Below are positions 59,315-64,000 of a stretch of 64,000 bases of DNA, in pieces. Each line of letters starts with the position of its first letter. Within the stretch, counting starts at the first letter, position 1. The notes under the pieces were generated by a model. It worked only from the letters and a program-made list of their open reading frames with translations, did no database searches and was not told where the DNA came from. The DNA is from Sphingomonas sp. DG1-23 (GTDB lineage Bacteria > Pseudomonadota > Alphaproteobacteria > Sphingomonadales > Sphingomonadaceae), in the NCBI RefSeq assembly GCF_030730875.1, contig NZ_JAVAMA010000009.1, positions 1-64,000 on the forward strand, read 5' to 3'. Made by a program: the position numbers and the translations under genes.

Positions 59315-60721
59315 ATGGCTAAGGGGATTGCATTTCTGGCCCGGGCTACGGTGCCGCTGTTGATCGCGGCTTCGGTTCCCGCGGCCGCGCAAAGCCAGGC
59401 GCAATGGCGCGACATCACCCCGCGCGCCGGCCTGGCCGGCTGGCACACGGCGGGTGGAAAGGCCGGCTTCGAGGTGGCCAATGGCGAACTCGTCGGGCGC
59501 GCCGCGCCGGGTTCCACCAACAGCTGGCTGGTGTCCGACGTGCAATATGGCGATTTCATTCTTGAGTTCGACGCCAGGACCGACAAGATGCTCAACTCGG
59601 GCGTGATGATCCGCGGGCAGAGTCGGCCCGATTATCGGGGCGGCGCGGTGCACGGCTATCAGGCCGAGATCGATCCGTCGGCGCGCGGCTGGAGCGGCGG
59701 CATCTATGATGAGCAGCGCCGCCAATGGCTCTACACGCTCGGTCGCAACGACGCGGCGCGCCGCGCCTTTCGCTCCGGCGACTGGAACCATTACCGGGTC
59801 GAGGCGGTCGGCAATCGCCTGCGCACCTTCCTCAACGGCGTTCCGGCGGCCGACATCGCCGACGACACCGACGCGCGCGGCTTCATCGCCTTTCAGGTCC
59901 ACGCCATCTCCGACGTGGAAGCGCGGCGGCAGCCTGAAGTGCGTTTCCGCAACGTGCGGGTCATCACCGAGGCGCCGGCGCGCTTCGCGTCGCCGGCGAC
60001 GGCGCTGGAGCAGCAGGGATGGCTGGCCAACCGGCTGACCGACGCCGAGCGGCGCGAAGGCTGGAAATTGCTCTGGGACGGCAGGACGACCCGCGGCTGG
60101 CGCAGCGCCAAAGCGGCCGACTTTCCGAAAAAGGGCTGGTCGATTCGCGACGGGATCTTGTCGGTTGATGGCGCGAACGGTGCCGAATCGACCAATGGCG
60201 GCGACATCATCACCACCGCCGATTACGAGAATTTCGAGCTGTCGGTCGATTTCCGGCTGACGCCCGGCGCCAATAGCGGGATCAAATATTTCGTCGATCC
60301 CGATCTGCTCAAGGGCGACGGCTCGGCGATCGGGCTCGAATTCCAGTTGCTCGACGATGCGCGCCATCCCGATGCCAGGATGGGCCGCGACGGCAATCGG
60401 ACGCTCGGCTCGCTCTACGACCTCATCACCGCGCGAAACCTGTCCGATCCGGATAGCGCGAACAAGCGGTTCAACCCGCCCGGCGAGTGGAACCGCGCGG
60501 TGATCGTCGTGCGCGGCCGGCACGTCGAGCACTGGCTGAACGGGTTCAAGGTGGTCGAATACGAACGCGGATCGCCCGAATTCCGCGCGCTGGTCGCGCA
60601 GAGCAAATACGCCAAATGGGCGAAGTTCGGCGAATGGGAGCGAGGCCCGATCCTGCTGCAGGATCATGGCAACCGCGTCGACTTCCGGTCGATCAAGCTG
60701 CGCGAACTCGGAGGGCGATAG
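59315..60721 (+). CDS. Double DUF1080 (3-keto-disaccharide hydrolase type) protein
   Basis: A 468-residue exported protein: a signal peptide (residues 1-25, ending AAA-Q) and two concanavalin-like DUF1080 domains (about 30-220 and 235-465). Each has the family core, for example ILEFDARTDKMLNSGVMIRGQ and FELSVDFRLTPGANSGIKYFV (quoted in parts), and GEWNRAVIVVRGRHVEHWLNG. DUF1080 proteins bind or hydrolyse 3-keto-sugars or glycosides. It heads an operon with two Gfo/Idh/MocA genes and an ApbE-like gene, which fits oxidation at C3 followed by elimination cleavage. ATG 59315. Confidence 0.85.
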   Translation: MAKGIAFLARATVPLLIAASVPAAAQSQAQWRDITPRAGLAGWHTAGGKAGFEVANGELVGRAAPGSTNSWLVSDVQYGDFILEFDARTDKMLNSGVMIRGQSRPDYRGGAVHGYQAEIDPSARGWSGGIYDEQRRQWLYTLGRNDAARRAFRSGDWNHYRVEAVGNRLRTFLNGVPAADIADDTDARGFIAFQVHAISDVEARRQPEVRFRNVRVITEAPARFASPATALEQQGWLANRLTDAERREGWKLLWDGRTTRGWRSAKAADFPKKGWSIRDGILSVDGANGAESTNGGDIITTADYENFELSVDFRLTPGANSGIKYFVDPDLLKGDGSAIGLEFQLLDDARHPDARMGRDGNRTLGSLYDLITARNLSDPDSANKRFNPPGEWNRAVIVVRGRHVEHWLNGFKVVEYERGSPEFRALVAQSKYAKWAKFGEWERGPILLQDHGNRVDFRSIKLRELGGR

Positions 60722-60722
60722 G

Positions 60723-62033
60723 ATGGACCGTCGGACGATGATCAAAGGCGCGGGCGCGACGCTGGGCATGGCCGTCAGCGCGCGCAGCTATGCGCAGATC
60801 AAGGGCGCCAACGATCGGCTGCGGGTGGCGGTGATCGGCGTGAACGGGCGCGGGCAGGCGCATATGAGTGCCTTCACCAAGCTGCCGAACGTCGCAGTCA
60901 CGCATCTGGTCGACGTCGATTCGCAGGTGCTGGCAAAGCGCGCCGGCGAGTTCGCCGCCAAGGGCAATCCTGCGCCGCAGACGGTGCACGATTATCGCCG
61001 GATGCTCGACAGCAAGGCGGTCGACATCGTCACCGTCGCCACGCCGGATCACTGGCATGCCAAGCTGGCGGTCGACGCGATGAATGCCGGCAAGCATGTC
61101 TATCTCGAAAAGCCGATCGGCATGGCGCCGGCGGAGGGCGAGGCGCTCATCGCGGTGCAGGCGCGCACGCGGCGCGCTCTGCAGGTGGGCAACCAGCAAA
61201 GGTCCAGCGCGGAGACGCGCCAGCTCGCCGACCGCATCCGCGCCGGCGAGCTGGGCGAGGTCTATGAGGCGCAGACCTGGTATGCGAACAACCGGGTTTC
61301 GATCGGCCGCGGGCATGAGATGGCGCCGCCGGCGCATCTCGACTGGGATCTGTGGCAAGGCCCGCGCCCGCGCGGCCCCTATCGCTCGAATCTCGTCCCG
61401 TACAATTGGCACTGGTTCTGGAAGTACGGCACCGGCGAGACCTGCAACAATGCCATGCACGAGCTCGACGTGGCGCGCTGGCTGATGGGCCTCGCGTTTC
61501 CCAGCACGGTTTCGGCGCGCGGATCGCGGCGCTTCTTCCGCGGCGACGATTGGGAGATGTACGACACGCTCGCGCTCGATCTGACCTATGGCGACGGCCG
61601 CATCATTCGCTGGGACGGCAACAGCTGCAACGGAATGCTGCGCTACGGTCGCGGCCGCGGCGTACTATTCCTCGGGACCAAGGGGTCGGCGATCGTCGAT
61701 CGCAACGGGTTCGAGATGTTCGATCTGGCGGGCAAGCAGACCCGCAAGGTAACCGCAGCCGCCAGTTCGGAAACCACCGGCACGGTGGGGGAAGGCGCGC
61801 TCGACGTCTATCATGCCGGCAATCTGGTCGATGTGATCCGCGGCCGGGAAAATGCGCTCGCCTCGCCGATTCGCGAGGGGCATATCAGCACGTCGCTTTG
61901 CCACCTCGGCAACATCGCGTATCGCACCGGTGCGGTGCTGTCGCTCGACGAGTCGACCGGCAGGCCGTCGAGCCCCGAGGGCATGAAATTATGGTCGGTC
62001 GACTATGAGCCCGGCTGGGAGGTCAAGGCCTGA
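60723..62033 (+). CDS. Gfo/Idh/MocA-family oxidoreductase with Tat-like signal
   Basis: A 436-residue NAD(P)-binding oxidoreductase. The N-terminus DRRTMIKGAGATLG is a twin-arginine-type signal; the Rossmann motif is VIGVNGRGQAH. The catalytic-region motif EKPIG and the helix MHELDVARWL are present. Tat export means that the enzyme is folded with its cofactor before reaching the periplasm, as known for glucose-fructose oxidoreductase. A sugar substrate fits. ATG 60723 is 1 base after the DUF1080 stop; the start at 60666 is within that gene. Confidence 0.85.
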   Translation: MDRRTMIKGAGATLGMAVSARSYAQIKGANDRLRVAVIGVNGRGQAHMSAFTKLPNVAVTHLVDVDSQVLAKRAGEFAAKGNPAPQTVHDYRRMLDSKAVDIVTVATPDHWHAKLAVDAMNAGKHVYLEKPIGMAPAEGEALIAVQARTRRALQVGNQQRSSAETRQLADRIRAGELGEVYEAQTWYANNRVSIGRGHEMAPPAHLDWDLWQGPRPRGPYRSNLVPYNWHWFWKYGTGETCNNAMHELDVARWLMGLAFPSTVSARGSRRFFRGDDWEMYDTLALDLTYGDGRIIRWDGNSCNGMLRYGRGRGVLFLGTKGSAIVDRNGFEMFDLAGKQTRKVTAAASSETTGTVGEGALDVYHAGNLVDVIRGRENALASPIREGHISTSLCHLGNIAYRTGAVLSLDESTGRPSSPEGMKLWSVDYEPGWEVKA

Positions 62034-62038
62034 GGCAG

Positions 62039-62890
62039 ATGGCGATCACGACCCATGTCGAGCGGTTCCTCGCAATGGGCACCCGGATTGAGTTGCACCT
62101 GTTCGGAGCGGTGGAGGAAGCCGCGACGTTCGAAGCACGTCGCGCGATCGAGGCGGTCGACGACGCCCTGACCATTCACCGTCCCTCGCCCGCGACGTCG
62201 CTCAACGAGTGCCTGATGGCGGGTCGCGAGGCGGCCGTGGACGACCCCGTGCTGTTCGATGCGCTGGTCGAGATCGAGGCAGCCCGGGAATCCACGCTGG
62301 GGCTGTTCGATCCGGCGGCCGATGCGCGTATCGCTGCGGGCTGGAATTCGGTTTCCTTCGATCGGGACAATGCCCGGATCAGGGCCTCCAGGCCGGTCGG
62401 ATTCGACTTTGGCGGCTTCGGCAAGGGTTTCGCACTCGACCGGGCATGCGAAAAGCTGCGGAGCGCGGGCGTCGCGTCGGCCCTGCTGTCGGCAGGCGAG
62501 AGCTCGATCGCGGTCGTCGGCGCACATCCGCTGGGCGGCGGGTGGCCCTTTGCGATCCCGCATCCGCTGCAGCCCGGGCATGTCCTGGTCGAGCTCGAAC
62601 TATGCGATGAGGCGCTGTCGATTTCGTCAACGGTCGGCCCGGGAACGGATGCGCCCGGGCGTGCCGCGATGATCCGTCCCGCCGACGGTACGGTCGTCAC
62701 CGGCCGGCGCTCGGTGGTTGCGGTGGAGCAAAGCGGCGCCCGCGCCGAGATGATGAGCACGGCATTGCTCGTCGCTGACGACACGCAGGCACGCCGCCTG
62801 CTCGAAGGACGGCAGAGGCGGTGCTTCCTGTTTGATTTCAGTCGCGAGGCTGCGATGGCGGTTTCGCCAGTGGAGATGAGTGCAACATGA
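62039..62890 (+). CDS. ApbE-like FAD:protein FMN transferase, divergent
   Basis: A 283-residue protein of the ApbE fold: FLAMGTRIELHLF near the start, DFGGFGKGFALDRA as the flavin-binding segment, LLSAGESSIAVVG and AEMMSTALLV at the metal site. The usual HIIDP near the middle is replaced (AAMIRP), and the metal-site Asp reads Glu, so activity is less certain. It has no signal peptide. ApbE links FMN covalently to a Thr or Ser of exported redox proteins; no classical target motif is seen in this window. It overlaps the following gene by 4 bases. Confidence 0.75.
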   Translation: MAITTHVERFLAMGTRIELHLFGAVEEAATFEARRAIEAVDDALTIHRPSPATSLNECLMAGREAAVDDPVLFDALVEIEAARESTLGLFDPAADARIAAGWNSVSFDRDNARIRASRPVGFDFGGFGKGFALDRACEKLRSAGVASALLSAGESSIAVVGAHPLGGGWPFAIPHPLQPGHVLVELELCDEALSISSTVGPGTDAPGRAAMIRPADGTVVTGRRSVVAVEQSGARAEMMSTALLVADDTQARRLLEGRQRRCFLFDFSREAAMAVSPVEMSAT

Positions 62891-64000
62891 TCGACAAGGA
62901 TTTTGACCTGACACGACGGTCGTTCATCGATCATGTGCTCAAGGCGTCGGCGGGGGCGGGGATGGCCGCTGCCGCGCCCTGGGCCGCCTTTGCCGCCGGA
63001 ACCGAGCCCTTGGCGACCGATCGCGTGCGGCTCGGCGTGATCGGCACTGGCGATCGCGGACGGACGCTGATCCGCAACATCGCGAAGACCCGCAACTGCG
63101 TCGTCGCCGCGCTCTGCGACGATTACGCGCCGCATCTGGCGCGGGCCCGCGCCCTGGTGGATCCCGCCACGCCCGTTTTCGCCGATCATCGCGCGATGCT
63201 CGATGCGGGCGGGCTCGATGCGGTCGTCGTCGCGACGCCGCTCCATGTCCATGCGCGCCACACGCTCGACGCGTTCGATGCCGGCCTGCACGTCTGGTGC
63301 GAAAAGGCGATGGCCCGGACGATCGCCGATTGCAGCCTCATGGTGAAGCGCGCGCAGGACAGCCGCAAGGTCCTGCAGATCGGCCATCAGCGCATGTTCA
63401 ATCCCACCTATCTGAATGCGCTGCGCCGGGTGAAGGCCGGCGAGATCGGCCCGCTCATCCAGATCCGGGCGAGCTGGCACCGCAACAATAGCTGGCGCCG
63501 ACCGGTCCCCGCCGACAGCAACGACCGCCGGATCAACTGGCGCCTGTATCGCGAGAGCTCCGCGGGGCTGATGACCGAGCTGGCCACGCATCAGCTCCAG
63601 ATCGCGAGCTGGTTCCTCGACGCGGCGCCGACCCGGGTGATCGGATCGGGTAGCCTCTGTTTCTGGAAGGACGGCCGCGAGGTCTACGACCATGTCGCTC
63701 TGGTCTATGAATATAGCGGCGGCCGGAAGCTGGTCTGGACCTCGCTGCTCAACAACGCCCGCTATGGTTGCGAGGAGCAGATCCAGGGCAGCAAGGGCAC
63801 GATCGAGCCCGAGCTCGGCCGGATCTTCAAGGAGAATCCGCCCGGCGTGCGGGCGCTTCGTCAGATGACGCAGGACATCAAGGACGGCCAGAAGCGCCCC
63901 GTGCCGATCGGCGGCGCGACCTGGTTCCCCGAGCTGCCGGTGACGACGCCCGGGGAATCGCTCGGATGGGGCGAGTTCGACGAGACGATGCTGCAGTTCG
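62887..64000 (+). CDS. Second Gfo/Idh/MocA-family oxidoreductase with Tat signal (C-terminus outside window)
   Basis: At least 371 residues are in the window and the frame is open at the right edge. The N-terminus LTRRSFIDHVLKASAGAGM is a good Tat signal. The Rossmann motif is VIGTGDRGRTL; the catalytic-region motif reads CEKAMA in place of the usual EKP, an unusual substitution. The LATHQLQIASWFL helix is typical. ATG 62887 overlaps the ApbE-like stop (ATGA). It probably acts on a related keto-sugar or receives a covalent flavin; both are inference. Confidence 0.82.
   Translation, partial: MIDKDFDLTRRSFIDHVLKASAGAGMAAAAPWAAFAAGTEPLATDRVRLGVIGTGDRGRTLIRNIAKTRNCVVAALCDDYAPHLARARALVDPATPVFADHRAMLDAGGLDAVVVATPLHVHARHTLDAFDAGLHVWCEKAMARTIADCSLMVKRAQDSRKVLQIGHQRMFNPTYLNALRRVKAGEIGPLIQIRASWHRNNSWRRPVPADSNDRRINWRLYRESSAGLMTELATHQLQIASWFLDAAPTRVIGSGSLCFWKDGREVYDHVALVYEYSGGRKLVWTSLLNNARYGCEEQIQGSKGTIEPELGRIFKENPPGVRALRQMTQDIKDGQKRPVPIGGATWFPELPVTTPGESLGWGEFDETMLQF

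Overview
The window is high-GC, densely coded DNA that looks like an alphaproteobacterium of the Sphingomonadales, most probably a Sphingomonas-type genome. This rests on gene content and style: large TonB-dependent receptors of the Xanthomonas/Caulobacter type, Tat-exported Gfo/Idh/MocA oxidoreductases, EcfG-like (GGAAC-N16/17-GTT) promoters, a CtrA-like box, long PstC/PstA proteins and palindromic intergenic repeats. No phage, transposase, integrase or CRISPR array was seen. One tRNA (Gln, anticodon TTG) is present.

Layout. 1-4.8 kb: the end-truncated gene of an FG-GAP/VCBS repeat protein, small unknown genes, a polytopic membrane protein and an SDR dehydrogenase. 4.8-12 kb: a complete Pho module on the minus strand (phoR-pstS-pstC-pstA-pstB-phoU-phoB), almost all overlapping, with a candidate Pho box over the phoR stop codon. 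12-15 kb: a small Tat-signal protein, a palindromic repeat, then a tight cassette of PqqD-like, HprK-related kinase and nucleotidyltransferase genes resembling the tailoring half of a lasso-peptide cluster without its core enzymes. 15-20.8 kb: a GAF protein, mntP, gph, glmU and glmS. 20.8-29.8 kb: a minus-strand metal/iron run (small membrane proteins, PepSY protein, TonB receptor, His-rich periplasmic protein, CzcB-like and CzcA-like proteins) that lacks an outer-membrane CzcC. 29.9-38.1 kb: kdpFABCDE with an extra 27-residue membrane peptide in front and the frameshifted remnant of a TorF-type porin. 38.5-46.4 kb: a giant secreted nuclease (lamin-tail, Calx-beta, endonuclease, cadherin and RTX modules) followed by its type I secretion ATPase and HlyD-type adaptor. 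46-54.5 kb: ordinary small stress and housekeeping genes (OsmC, glycine-zipper lipoprotein, endolysin-like lysozyme, tlyA, GFA, tspO, ubiK, ybjN-like, proC, hemerythrin, marR). 54.6-64 kb: ilvE, tRNA-Gln, then a divergent sugar locus: a TonB-Xanth-Caul receptor facing a double-DUF1080 protein, two Tat-type Gfo/Idh/MocA oxidoreductases and an ApbE-like flavin transferase, with repeated TGG-N3-GACCA-like operators between them.

The most interesting places are the orphan PqqD/HprK/nucleotidyltransferase cassette, the DUF1080/Gfo-Idh-MocA/ApbE locus with its operators, the T1SS nuclease operon, and the small or broken genes at the head of kdp. All family assignments come from reading the translated sequence; no database search was run.
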